This document shows, in pieces, positions 1-8,201 of a stretch of 23,337 nt of DNA. Under the pieces are notes generated by a model. That model searched no databases. It was not told the origin of the DNA and saw only the letters and a list, made by a program, of their open reading frames with translations. The translations under genes were made by a program, and so were the position numbers. This DNA is from Vulcanisaeta sp. UBA163 (GTDB lineage: Archaea > Thermoproteota > Thermoprotei > Thermoproteales > Thermocladiaceae): contig DAJV01000001.1 of assembly GCA_002496475.1 (NCBI GenBank), forward strand, positions 449 to 23,785, read 5' to 3'. The number at the start of each line of letters is the position of its first letter. Position 1 is the stretch's first letter.

Positions 1-75
1 GAAGTCATAGGCATCCAAGCCCCAACCTAACATTGAACCAACGACATTACGCCAACTACTTACCTGAGTCTCTAT
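1..75 (-). CDS. Possible MFS transporter, N-terminal codons only (runs off left edge)
   Basis: Reading the minus strand towards the left edge, an open frame gives SSWRNVVGSMLGWGLDAYDF. A W-R-N-x-x-G-x-x-x-G-W-x-x-D-x-Y-D-F pattern is typical of the first membrane helix of major facilitator superfamily transporters of the metabolite:H+ type, so I infer an inner-membrane carrier. Only about 25 codons are in the window. No ATG, GTG or TTG precedes this motif in frame: the frame opens after a TAA near position 110, and the first normal start is the Met inside the motif (33..31), which would cut into the helix. The end given here (75) is an in-frame ATA. A nearby ATG (89..87) lies in another frame and stops after five codons. 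Either an unusual start codon or a frameshift is implied. Substrate unknown. Confidence 0.42.
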   Translation of the reverse strand, partial: METQVSSWRNVVGSMLGWGLDAYDF

Positions 76-101
76 GGCGCAGTCACCATTCTCATAATAT
101 C

Positions 102-117
102 TATATTATATTTAAAT
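102..117 (-). promoter_or_regulatory. TATA-like element for the left-edge gene
   Basis: The minus strand reads ATTTAAATATAATATA here. Its centre is about 25 nt upstream of position 86, where transcription would start just before the transporter-like frame. It is a good archaeal TATA match in position and composition. It also supports the idea that the transporter-like reading frame really begins near 75-89. Confidence 0.4.
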
Positions 118-174
118 TTTATCGAATATATTTAACCTATGGCTTAATTACAACCAGTTAGAGAAAGCAAGAAT

Positions 175-1392
175 TTAAGTAATTGCATTACCCATGACTA
201 AATTCCTCAATTCATTTACTGACGAGATACTAATCATATTAGCATTTCCCATGAGCAACGCATCTGGATCCTTGAGTGCATGTCCCGTGGCTATTAGTAC
301 GGCTCTATCGCCGGGCCCAATTAATCCCTCGCTTAAGGCCCTTAGATAACCTGCCAATGATGCTGCACTGGCTGGTTCAACGCCAATTCCCTCTTTACCA
401 AGCATTGCCTGAGCCCTTATAATCTCATCATCACTAACCTCAATGAATGTACCACCACTATACTTGGCAGCCCTGTAGGCCCTGAACCAATTAACCGGTT
501 TACCAATCCTAATTGCTGAGGCGATTGTTCTTGGATTCTCGATCTTAGCTTCGCCTATGCCACTCCAATACTTTACCATGGGTGCTGCACCAGATGCCTG
601 TACACCGATCATTTTCGGTACGTGATCGATCATGCCAAACTCCATTAACTCCCTAAACCCCTTCCAAATGGCGTATATGTTTCCTCCATTACCCACGGGT
701 ACAAAGACATAATCCGGCACACCAACCTCCTCAAATACCTCATAGGCAATGGTCTTCTGGCCCTCGAGTCTCCATGGGTTTATTGAATTAAGTGGGTAGT
801 AATTAACGTGGTCTGCACCGCCATTGATAAGTACAGTGTCTAGGACATACTCAAGTGCATTGTCAAAGGTTCCTGGAATATCAACAATGCTTGCACCATG
901 CAGTATTGCCTGACCAAGTTTACCCTTGGCCACTCCTCCCCTAGGAAGGACAACAATGCAGTTAAGTCCAGCCCTGGCTGAGTATGCTGCCGCTGAGGCG
1001 GCGGTATTGCCGGTCGATGCAACGATAACTCCCTTAACACCTATTGAGGAGGCTAGCGATACACCAATGGTCATACCCCTATCCTTGAATGAACCGGTTG
1101 GGTTAGTGCCTTCAAACTTTACATAGGCATTGCCGTGACTCCTCAACCTAATTAACGGCGTTGCCCCCTCACCCATGCTCACTATGCCACTGGGTTCAGG
1201 GAGTAAATCCCTGTATCTCCATACACCCCTACCCCTAAGTTCACTCCACCTTAGCTTAACCCTATCGGCAATTAGCAATGCATCAAGTAATTCCCCGCAT
1301 TTAGGACATCTCATTATGTATGGACTGGCCTCCGCCTCAAAACCACACCTTGGACACTTCAAGACATACTTATTAAGAACCTTAAGTCTCAT
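175..1392 (-). CDS. thrC: Threonine synthase
   Basis: PLP-dependent enzyme that turns O-phosphohomoserine into threonine in the cytoplasm. The 405-residue protein begins with a zinc-ribbon (CPRCG and CPKCG, Cys13/16/29/32), as in many archaeal threonine synthases. The PLP-binding lysine is Lys103 in GTNPTGSFKDRG. An STGNTAASAAAY segment follows near 126, and the glycine-rich phosphate-binding loop is PVGNGGN. The length is normal for the short (archaeal/Gram-positive) class. The start is ATG at 1392, about 49 nt downstream of a TATA-like element. It is monocistronic, and hom lies about 780 bp away in the opposite direction. Together they cover the ends of the homoserine-threonine branch; homoserine kinase and aspartokinase are not in the window. 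The alternative, a cysteate or diaminopropionate synthase of the same fold, is much less likely given the zinc ribbon and the presence of hom. Confidence 0.93.
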   Translation of the reverse strand: MRLKVLNKYVLKCPRCGFEAEASPYIMRCPKCGELLDALLIADRVKLRWSELRGRGVWRYRDLLPEPSGIVSMGEGATPLIRLRSHGNAYVKFEGTNPTGSFKDRGMTIGVSLASSIGVKGVIVASTGNTAASAAAYSARAGLNCIVVLPRGGVAKGKLGQAILHGASIVDIPGTFDNALEYVLDTVLINGGADHVNYYPLNSINPWRLEGQKTIAYEVFEEVGVPDYVFVPVGNGGNIYAIWKGFRELMEFGMIDHVPKMIGVQASGAAPMVKYWSGIGEAKIENPRTIASAIRIGKPVNWFRAYRAAKYSGGTFIEVSDDEIIRAQAMLGKEGIGVEPASAASLAGYLRALSEGLIGPGDRAVLIATGHALKDPDALLMGNANMISISSVNELRNLVMGNAIT

Positions 1393-1436
1393 GACTGGGT
1401 TTCCATTTAATCCCCAGGTATAACATTTGTTTTAGG

Positions 1437-1446
1437 TTATTTAAGC
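1437..1446 (-). promoter_or_regulatory. TATA element of thrC
   Basis: The minus strand reads GCTTAAATAA, centred about 49 nt before the thrC ATG, which predicts a short leader of roughly 20 nt. A similar CTTAAATA core occurs upstream of hom and of the transketolase, which supports this as the local TATA style. Confidence 0.5.
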
Positions 1447-1492
1447 ATTTTGGGTTCCCTACCTGTGGGCACGGGTTTACCCAAAGCACTGG

Positions 1493-2099
1493 TTACTTTC
1501 TCCCTTTGTTATATTTCTCGTACTTCCCACTGAGTATTAGGTTCGTTCTTTCTCAGCACGGTATTCCCTAAACTCGTTGATGACCATTACGATGCCATTG
1601 AATACCCCATCACCGTACCTCCCAGGTCTCTCTCCAACACTACTCCTCATACTTTAACCACACGCTCCTTTGTTCGTCGATTCACCGCGTTTTCCAAACC
1701 TTCAATGAAATACTCAGTTTATGGCCTCGGTTAGTGTGTTAACGACCCAAACTCCATTAATTCCAGCCTCAGGATGAAAGGTACTAATATGCCGTGGAGC
1801 ATTGAACCGCTGCCTTGGTTATCGATTAAGGCCTAGGAGGGCTTGAGACAACTCTTATGATTATTTTCCTCACGATCCACGTTCTCTCGCTGACCTGATC
1901 AATTGGAGCATTTCACTAACCATAATTAACATGTAATAATCCCTACTAAGTACTATAAACCCATCCCTCTTAAGGCAACCTTAACATCAATTAGTCTCCT
2001 AATACTATTGGCTATATCGCTCCACGGTACGTCTCCTTGCCGCACTGCAATTCATGATGTCTAGAGAAAGATAACGTGTATTATCGTGAATTTCGCCAT
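1493..2099 (-). pseudogene. Decayed protein gene with several frameshifts, family not recognised
   Basis: No long frame survives, but the minus strand shows successive coding-like pieces in changing frames: VRQGDVPWSDIANSIRRLID (within 2048..1953), FIVLSRDYYMLIMVSEMLQL (from 1959, stop at 1870), FHPEAGINGVWVVNTLTEAI (within 1809..1714), EYFIEGLENAVNRRTKERVV (from 1715, stop at 1647), then RYGDGVFNGIVMVINEFREY (within 1650..1537), and TNLILSGKYEKYNKGRK (1546..1493). Each piece ends within a few bases of the next one's start except for a gap near 1810-1870. This is the pattern of one gene broken by single-base indels and stops. A possible original start is the ATG at 2099 (MAKFTIIHVIFL, then a stop). 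I cannot name the family. The piece order and composition look like a soluble archaeal protein; no membrane segment is evident. This fills the long gap between thrC and hom. Confidence 0.5.
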
Positions 2100-2136
2100 A
2101 CCATTAAGTTAATAGGGCATCGATTATGGTAATTTT

Positions 2137-2145
2137 CTTAAATAA
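2137..2145 (+). promoter_or_regulatory. TATA element of hom
   Basis: CTTAAATAA is centred about 29 nt before the hom ATG, the spacing expected for a leaderless archaeal mRNA. A second AT-rich stretch (TTTTATATAA, 2147-2156) is too close to the ATG to serve as the main TATA box. Confidence 0.5.
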
Positions 2146-2169
2146 TTTTTATATAAGTAATTATTAGGT

Positions 2170-3144
2170 ATGAGGGGGTATAGGATATTAATAATTGGTT
2201 TTGGGAGTGTTGGGCAAGCATTCTTCGAGTTGCTGAATTTAAAGAGGCACATACTGGGCGTTGACTTTATAGTTACTGGGGTAATTGATAGAAGTCGTGG
2301 GTTCATTAGTAATCCAAGTCAGGGGGTGATTAATGAGGCCCGTACAGGTAAATTGATTGGTAAGAAGGTGGATCTTGATCAAATACCTGGGCTCATTGAG
2401 GAGAGTGATGTGGATATCGTCTGTGAGTTCACAGACCTAAACATTAGGGATAGGGGTGAGCCTGCGTTTACGTATTTAAGCACTGCATTGAGGAGTGGTA
2501 AGCATGTAATTACCACTAATAAGGGACCCGTGGCCTTTCACTATGATGAACTCATGGAGCTCAGCAGGAAATACAACAGGTTGATTAGGTTTAAGGGTAC
2601 CGTAATGGCGGGAACACCATCCTTCAACATACTAGACCTACTGCCAGGGGCCCGTGTGGAGTACTTCATGGGTATCCTAAACGGGACCACTAATTACATA
2701 CTGACTAGGATGCATGATGGCCTAGCGTTTGATGAGGCTCTTAGGGAGGCCCAGGAACTTGGTTACGCGGAGGCGGATCCGTCACTTGACATTGACGGTG
2801 TGGACCCAGCCCTAAAGGTAGTTATATTGTCGAGGGTGATTGGTTGGAGGCGCGGGTTTGAGGATGTGGAGGTTCAGGGGATTAGGAACGTTGATGTGAG
2901 GGAGTATGGAGATAGTGTGGTTAAGTTAATTGCGTATGCCAATGAAAATAGAGCCTATGTGAAACCCACACCACTGGGGCGGGGTAATATACTTGCCAAT
3001 GTCTCGAGGAACCTAAACGCATTAACGTTGAAACTTGATACCTTGGGTGAAATAACCGTGGTTGGCCCAGGGGCTGGAAGGATGGAGACTGCTCAAGCCG
3101 CGCTCACGGACTTAATGTACATAGTAAATCATGCAGATTACTAG
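2170..3144 (+). CDS. hom: Homoserine dehydrogenase
   Basis: NAD(P)-dependent oxidoreductase making homoserine from aspartate semialdehyde, the step shared by threonine and methionine synthesis. The 324-residue protein opens with a Rossmann loop GFGSVG (10-15). It has the TTNKGP motif (catalytic-region Lys118), the substrate-domain motif NGTTNYI (171-177) and the family signature EADPSLDIDGVDPALK with Lys216. It ends after the catalytic domain: there is no fused aspartokinase and no C-terminal ACT domain, so feedback control through that domain is absent. The ATG start sits 29 nt from a TATA box, which implies leaderless translation. Its 3' end faces ppsA with only 11 bp between the stop codons. 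Confidence 0.95.
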   Translation: MRGYRILIIGFGSVGQAFFELLNLKRHILGVDFIVTGVIDRSRGFISNPSQGVINEARTGKLIGKKVDLDQIPGLIEESDVDIVCEFTDLNIRDRGEPAFTYLSTALRSGKHVITTNKGPVAFHYDELMELSRKYNRLIRFKGTVMAGTPSFNILDLLPGARVEYFMGILNGTTNYILTRMHDGLAFDEALREAQELGYAEADPSLDIDGVDPALKVVILSRVIGWRRGFEDVEVQGIRNVDVREYGDSVVKLIAYANENRAYVKPTPLGRGNILANVSRNLNALTLKLDTLGEITVVGPGAGRMETAQAALTDLMYIVNHADY

Positions 3145-3155
3145 GTAAGTGATTT

Positions 3156-5609
3156 TCAAGCCTTGAATACCCTGCCCAGTATTTCCCTGAACTCAGCTTC
3201 AGGATCCATGGGGGCAATCCTACTCCTTAACTCACGTAATTCCTCAAGGAGTATCTTCCTCTCTATTGAGTCAATGAGTAGTCTCGTTGTTATTACGCTA
3301 TCTGGGTTTACACTGACGTAGTCCACACCTGCCCTTACTAGGAACTCCGTTACCTCCGGGTAAACCGACGGCGCCTGTCCGCATATGCCCACACTCTTCC
3401 TCATTGAATGCGCCTTCCTGATTATTTCATACATTGCCCTGAGGACGGCAGGCTCACGTTCATCAAAGTACCTTGGGTTCTGCCTAACCAGTACCTCATT
3501 ATCCCTATCCACGCCCATGACCAATTGCGTTAAGTCATTTGATCCAATGGAGAATCCATCGATATACTTAGCGAAGTCCTCAACCAAAAGGGCTATGCTG
3601 GGTATCTCAGCCATTGCGTAGACCTTGAAGTCCCTGCCCCTCTCAAGCCCCTCATCGGTGAGTATCTCCATGAATTTCTCGAGTTCCCAGGGTGCCCTAA
3701 CGAAGGGCGCCATTACGTGGACATTGGTTAGGTTCATCCCCTCCCTAACCCTCCTTATGGCCCTAACCTCAAGCCTGAAGGCTCTCTCGTACTCCCCACT
3801 TATATACCTCGAAATACCCCTCCAGCCAAGCATTGGGTTTCTTTCCTCAGGTTCGTACTTCTCACCACCTGTTAATTGCCTATACTCATTGCTCTTGAAG
3901 TCGCTGAACCTGACGATAATGGGCCTTGGATATATGGCCCTAGCCACGTGGGCCACGCCCTCGGCTAGCTTACTTATGAACTTTTCCTCGTTACCAACGC
4001 TCACTAGGTAAAGTGGGTGGTCGCCAATGTAACTGGATAGCACGAATTCAATCCTCATAAGTCCAATCCCATCGATGGGCAAGTCCTTATACTCATCAAT
4101 CTTCTCCGGTATACCTAGGTTCATGTAAACACCAGTTGCGGTCCTTATAGACCTGTATACATGTAGTATTATTTCGTTTGTTGCTGATGTAGTTACTGCC
4201 TGCGTCCTTTCCACGTTCTTTGTGTCATTAATTAACTCCCTGGCCTCGCCCTCATATACAACGCCATGGTTCGCATCTACCGTGTACACTTCACCATCCC
4301 TAAGCACGGCAGTGGCATTACCGGTGCCCACTATGGCTGGTATACCGAGTTCCCTGGATACGATGGCCGCGTGGCTAGTCATACCACCCTCGTCCGTTAT
4401 TATTGCCGAGGCAATCCTCATGTAGGGCACCCAGTCCGGATTCGTCATTCTTGTGACCAATATATCATCCTTATTCATCTTCCTCCTTGCATCCTCAGGG
4501 GATAGGCATACCTTAGCTCTACCAATGGCAATGCCAGGGCTTGCAGCCACGCCTTTAACCACCACCTCCCTAGTTGACGAATTAGTACTAGCCTCGACGG
4601 CCTTAGTTACACTACTATGAACAGTCTCCGGTCTCATCTGTAGCATGTATATATTGCTTGGTGGTTTTGAGTCGGAGTCCACAGCCCACTCAATGTCAAG
4701 TGAGTAGCCGAGGCGCCTCTCCAGATCAATGCCGATCTTCGCCAGTGTAATCACTTCTTCATCGTTAAGTGACGGTTTGTCAACGAGTTCCTGCGGCGTC
4801 TCGATAATCCTGGTAAGTCCGTTTTCATTCCTAATAACCATGGAGTTTTTCCTGGAAATTACCCTACCTTTAATGGCTAAGTCATTCTTACTTACTACCC
4901 ATCTGTCTGGTGTAACGATACCGCCAACGATCGCCTCACCAAGGCCCCAGGAAGCCTCAATAACTACCTCGCCCCTATCGCCAGTCACTGGGTTTATTGT
5001 GAACATTACACCAGCTGTTCTGCTATTAATCAGTTTTTGAATTACAACAGCCATGCGGGCAGTTTCGTGGGAAATCCCCTCCTCATCTCTATAGGCCAGT
5101 GCCCTGGCATTATACGTGCTAGCCCACACATGCTTTACATACTTAATAACATTCTCAATATACTTGACATTCAGGTAGGTGTCCTGCTGTCCTGCGAAGC
5201 TGGCGTTTTTTAGGTCCTCCGTGGTGGCGCTGGATCTAATAGCTACAGTAATGGCACTAACACCAAAGTACCTACTTAATTCTTCATATGCCCCTGTAAT
5301 TTCCTCACGGAGTTCTTTCGGTATTTCCGTATTGATTATTAATTCCTTGATCTTCTGCTCAGCTGTTTCATATTCCTCGGGTTTGCCCTCGTTAATTGTC
5401 TCATTAATGATTTCAAGGATCCTATTCCTAAGCCCATTCATGTTCGTGAAGTAGTCGAAGGCTTCTGTGGTAATCACGAAACCTGGGGGTACGGGGATTC
5501 CCATGGATATTAATTTATTGAGGTTTGCACCCTTACCACCGAGTATTGATGGGTCCTTGACTTCTTCGTTAAGCCAGTGTATGAATTTATACCTACCCAC
5601 GTCAGGCAC
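3156..5609 (-). CDS. ppsA: Phosphoenolpyruvate synthase (pyruvate, water dikinase)
   Basis: Converts pyruvate plus ATP to PEP, AMP and phosphate; in this setting it supplies PEP to DAHP synthase as well as to gluconeogenesis. The 817-residue protein has the usual three parts. The N-terminal ATP-binding domain covers roughly 1-340 (GGKGANLNKL near the start; AIRSSATTEDL). The swivelling phosphohistidine domain carries GGMTSHAAIVSRELGIPAIVG with the phosphorylated His413. The C-terminal PEP/pyruvate TIM barrel ends in GICGQAPS with the proton-donor Cys743, followed by DYVSVNPDS. The start is GTG at 5609, the only usable start codon in its frame; upstream the frame soon meets stops. The gene lies 113 bp downstream of trpG on the same strand and may have its own promoter. 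Bacterial homologues are of similar size. The enzyme I-like alternative is excluded by the N-terminal ATP-grasp part. Confidence 0.95.
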   Translation of the reverse strand: MPDVGRYKFIHWLNEEVKDPSILGGKGANLNKLISMGIPVPPGFVITTEAFDYFTNMNGLRNRILEIINETINEGKPEEYETAEQKIKELIINTEIPKELREEITGAYEELSRYFGVSAITVAIRSSATTEDLKNASFAGQQDTYLNVKYIENVIKYVKHVWASTYNARALAYRDEEGISHETARMAVVIQKLINSRTAGVMFTINPVTGDRGEVVIEASWGLGEAIVGGIVTPDRWVVSKNDLAIKGRVISRKNSMVIRNENGLTRIIETPQELVDKPSLNDEEVITLAKIGIDLERRLGYSLDIEWAVDSDSKPPSNIYMLQMRPETVHSSVTKAVEASTNSSTREVVVKGVAASPGIAIGRAKVCLSPEDARRKMNKDDILVTRMTNPDWVPYMRIASAIITDEGGMTSHAAIVSRELGIPAIVGTGNATAVLRDGEVYTVDANHGVVYEGEARELINDTKNVERTQAVTTSATNEIILHVYRSIRTATGVYMNLGIPEKIDEYKDLPIDGIGLMRIEFVLSSYIGDHPLYLVSVGNEEKFISKLAEGVAHVARAIYPRPIIVRFSDFKSNEYRQLTGGEKYEPEERNPMLGWRGISRYISGEYERAFRLEVRAIRRVREGMNLTNVHVMAPFVRAPWELEKFMEILTDEGLERGRDFKVYAMAEIPSIALLVEDFAKYIDGFSIGSNDLTQLVMGVDRDNEVLVRQNPRYFDEREPAVLRAMYEIIRKAHSMRKSVGICGQAPSVYPEVTEFLVRAGVDYVSVNPDSVITTRLLIDSIERKILLEELRELRSRIAPMDPEAEFREILGRVFKA

Positions 5610-5650
5610 GTTGACACCACAACTTAAGTAGTTTAGTCAAAATAGATAAT

Positions 5651-5664
5651 CTATTATAATTTAG
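5651..5664 (-). promoter_or_regulatory. Weak TATA-like element upstream of ppsA
   Basis: The minus strand reads CTAAATTATAATAG, about 45-50 nt before the GTG start of ppsA. The whole trpG-ppsA gap is AT-rich, so this is only a plausible candidate for an independent ppsA promoter. Confidence 0.25.
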
Positions 5665-5722
5665 AATTTAGTCAATTGCTAATAAATCAATTTGTAATTA
5701 ACGGCTGAGTACGGCTAGTTCA

Positions 5723-6301
5723 TCAAAGGTTCAGGAAATTCCTCAGTATTTTCTTGCCTACCGGCGTACCGACGCTTTCTGGGTGGAATTGAACGCCAAA
5801 TATAGGGTAATCCCTATGCTGTATCGCCATTATCTCATTATCATCCTCTGAAATGGCGGTTACAATTAATTCATTGGGTACATCATCAATGACCAAGCTA
5901 TGGTACCTCATACCCTCAAGCCTCTCGGGTATTCCCTGAAATATTGGTGATGGCTTAATGGCCCTAATTATGCTGGTTTTCCCGTGCTTTATCGTCTTTG
6001 CCCTCCTAACCCTCGCACCAAAATATGCACCAATTACCTGGTGACCGAGGCACACACCCAGTATCGGTACCTTGCCCCCAAAGTACCTAATCACATCCCT
6101 GGAGATTCCCACGTCTCTGGGATTAAGTGGGTTGCCGGGACCTGGGGATATTATGATACCGTTGGGCCTAATTCTCTCGATTATCCTAACCGTAACCTCA
6201 TCATTCCTGAAGATAATGGGTTTAGCGCCGAGTTCACCAATGTACTGGGCTATGTTGTATGTGAAGGAATCATAATTATCTATAATAATCACTAACTCCA
6301 T
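5723..6301 (-). CDS. trpG: Anthranilate synthase component II (glutamine amidotransferase)
   Basis: Class I glutamine amidotransferase that releases ammonia from glutamine for anthranilate synthesis by TrpE. The 192-residue length is standard for a stand-alone TrpG. Visible motifs are DNYDSFTYNIAQY at 8-20, the oxyanion region SPGPGNP (52-58), the nucleophile Cys84 in GVCLGHQ, and the catalytic pair His173/Glu175 in FHPES. It is the last gene of the trp operon. Its ATG directly abuts the trpE stop codon (no intervening base), and GGTGGTG lies 7 nt upstream, which favours coupled translation and equal amounts of the two subunits. Paralogue PabA is possible in principle, but linkage to trpE settles it. 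Confidence 0.96.
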   Translation of the reverse strand: MELVIIIDNYDSFTYNIAQYIGELGAKPIIFRNDEVTVRIIERIRPNGIIISPGPGNPLNPRDVGISRDVIRYFGGKVPILGVCLGHQVIGAYFGARVRRAKTIKHGKTSIIRAIKPSPIFQGIPERLEGMRYHSLVIDDVPNELIVTAISEDDNEIMAIQHRDYPIFGVQFHPESVGTPVGKKILRNFLNL

Positions 6302-7567
6302 CTAGAACACCACCATGGCCGACTTCAAACTACCTAGTTTATGCTCGGTTTCCTGGAACTCCAGTTCAGGGATTGAGTCATAGACTATACCAGCCCCAGC
6401 CTGTATGCGGGCTATGCCGTCTTTAAGGAATAATGTCCTTATCATTATTGCGAATTCACCACCACCGCCATGCAAAAGCCCTATAACGCCTGCGTAGGGT
6501 CCTCTTGCAGTATCCTCATACTTGGCTATCAATTCCATGGCCCTTGGCTTTGGTGCGCCGCTAACGGTACCCGCGGGGAATGTGGCGAACAATGCATCGA
6601 TGGCGTCATTCCCACGTTCAAGAATGCCCTCAATCCTGGAGACCAGGTGCTGGACGCTTTGATACTTTTCAATGGCGTAGAGTTCCTTAACTCTCACTGT
6701 GCCGAATCTACACACCCTGCCTATGTCGTTCCTGGACAGGTCAACGAGCATCACATGCTCAGCCCTATCCTTAATACTATTGATAAGCTCCTCCTCAAGT
6801 CTCAAGTCCTCAATTGGGTCCTTACCCCTAGGCCTAGTCCCAGCTATTGGGTGTGTTTCGACTCTATCACCATCGACCTTAACCAATAACTCGGGGCTGG
6901 TACCCACTATGTACTTATCACTGAACCTGGCAATGTACATGTAGGGTGATGGGTTTAGATCTGCGAGTCTTGTGTACAGGGTCATTACGTCACCCCTCAC
7001 GGAGTAATCCTCATACCTAGAGAGCACTATTTGGAATACCTCACCATTTCTTATATCCTCAAGTGAATTCTCGACCCACCTAACGAAGCTCTCCTTCCCA
7101 GTACCTCCAACCCTGCTAATAACCTCGAAATTACCAATATCCGTAACACCCTTACCCGGTAATTCACCCTTAATGTAACCCCTACCCAGGAGGTTGTCAT
7201 AGATGACCACGTTACTTGGTACGAAAAACTCAGCAATAGGCCACTGGGGTTTCTTGATGTAATTCCTTAAGTACGGCTCCATGTGAATTACCGCCTCGTA
7301 TGAGAGGTAACCAAGAGCAATGTCACCACTCTCAAACCTACCGAGGCCCCTCATTAACTCCTTCAATTCACCGTATAAGTCACTATCCCAATCAATCACT
7401 AAATGCTTTGATAAACCCCAGGCAACTATTGTATACCTAGACCTCTCAGGGAAGCCTGGCCCGCTCTCGAGGAGTATTGCAAAGTCCTCACCAGACTCAA
7501 GCAATTGATTAATTAACTCCCTGGGCCTGGGCAGGTATTGGATTGGCACCTTCTTAGTACTAGGCAC
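6302..7567 (-). CDS. trpE: Anthranilate synthase component I
   Basis: Chorismate-using subunit that forms anthranilate with ammonia from TrpG. The 421-residue protein is the compact archaeal size. Near the N terminus it has LLES (32-35) followed by a strand reading ERSRYTIVAWG; LLES is the known tryptophan-binding feedback motif of TrpE, so I infer inhibition by tryptophan. Downstream are GTSPELLV, HPIAGTRPRG, GTVSGAPKPRAMELI and the C-terminal IQAGAGIVYDSIPELEFQE, the chorismate- and magnesium-binding core. The start is GTG at 7567, preceded by GGTGA at 6 nt spacing, and it overlaps the end of trpF by 8 bp. Aminodeoxychorismate synthase (PabB) is an alternative made unlikely by the LLES motif and the trp neighbours. 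Confidence 0.95.
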   Translation of the reverse strand: MPSTKKVPIQYLPRPRELINQLLESGEDFAILLESGPGFPERSRYTIVAWGLSKHLVIDWDSDLYGELKELMRGLGRFESGDIALGYLSYEAVIHMEPYLRNYIKKPQWPIAEFFVPSNVVIYDNLLGRGYIKGELPGKGVTDIGNFEVISRVGGTGKESFVRWVENSLEDIRNGEVFQIVLSRYEDYSVRGDVMTLYTRLADLNPSPYMYIARFSDKYIVGTSPELLVKVDGDRVETHPIAGTRPRGKDPIEDLRLEEELINSIKDRAEHVMLVDLSRNDIGRVCRFGTVRVKELYAIEKYQSVQHLVSRIEGILERGNDAIDALFATFPAGTVSGAPKPRAMELIAKYEDTARGPYAGVIGLLHGGGGEFAIMIRTLFLKDGIARIQAGAGIVYDSIPELEFQETEHKLGSLKSAMVVF

Positions 7568-8201
7568 CCTTAATCACCTTTGCGATCCTCCTCACCAACT
7601 CCTCATCCTTGAGTCCAGGTCTCCTCTCAACACCAGAACTCACATCCACCAGGTAGGGCCTAAACCTAGCCACAATGGATATGTTTTCCGTATTTATTCC
7701 GCCAGCAACACCAACCCTGGGTATGCCACTGACCCTCATAACCACGTTTAGCGGTATCTTAAGCTCATGTTCATACAACCTAAACCCAACCTTGGGCGCA
7801 TCTATGAGTACATACTCAACATAATCCCTGGAGACCATTTCAAGGGCTCTGTCAATGATGGAGTCATCACCAACATAGGTCATCACCGGAGCCAACCTAA
7901 CTCCGTATTGACTAAGTAGGTCAATGGTTTCATCAGTTATGTCGGCATTACCATGGTACTGAACAACATCAAAACCAAGCCCACCAACCAACTTAATCGC
8001 ACTAGCCATGTCTAGTCCCTCAACAACACCCACTGTCCTAACGCCCCTAGCTGCATCAATGATTTCCTTAGTCGCATTGCGATTAACCAACCTGGGTGTC
8101 GGCACACTCGAATGCACGATAACGCCAAGGTAGTCAGCATATTTACTAACCACCATGGCATCCCACTGATTTGTAACCCCACAAACCTTTAGTAGCGTCA
8201 T
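7560..8201 (-). CDS. trpF: Phosphoribosylanthranilate isomerase
   Basis: Catalyses the Amadori rearrangement of phosphoribosylanthranilate to CdRP, the third tryptophan step. The 213-residue (beta/alpha)8 protein has the catalytic Cys7 in KVCGVT, the QYHG strand near 81-84, GVAGGINTEN for phosphate binding, and the catalytic Asp186 in VDVSSGVERRPG. It starts at ATG 8201 in a 4-bp ATGA overlap with the trpD stop, with GGTGA 7 nt upstream inside trpD. The conserved loop usually written F-x-x-x-S-P-R appears here as SSVPTPR, a mild departure. The fit to operon and pathway is complete. Confidence 0.94.
   Translation of the reverse strand: MTLLKVCGVTNQWDAMVVSKYADYLGVIVHSSVPTPRLVNRNATKEIIDAARGVRTVGVVEGLDMASAIKLVGGLGFDVVQYHGNADITDETIDLLSQYGVRLAPVMTYVGDDSIIDRALEMVSRDYVEYVLIDAPKVGFRLYEHELKIPLNVVMRVSGIPRVGVAGGINTENISIVARFRPYLVDVSSGVERRPGLKDEELVRRIAKVIKGA

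Noticed and set aside
3625..4011. 128-codon plus-strand frame
   Set aside because: Shadow of the C-terminal domain of ppsA; serine/leucine-rich composition is typical of an antisense frame.
6470..6889. 139-codon plus-strand frame
   Set aside because: It lies wholly inside trpE on the other strand, whose motifs are complete; the plus-strand translation has no recognisable domain.
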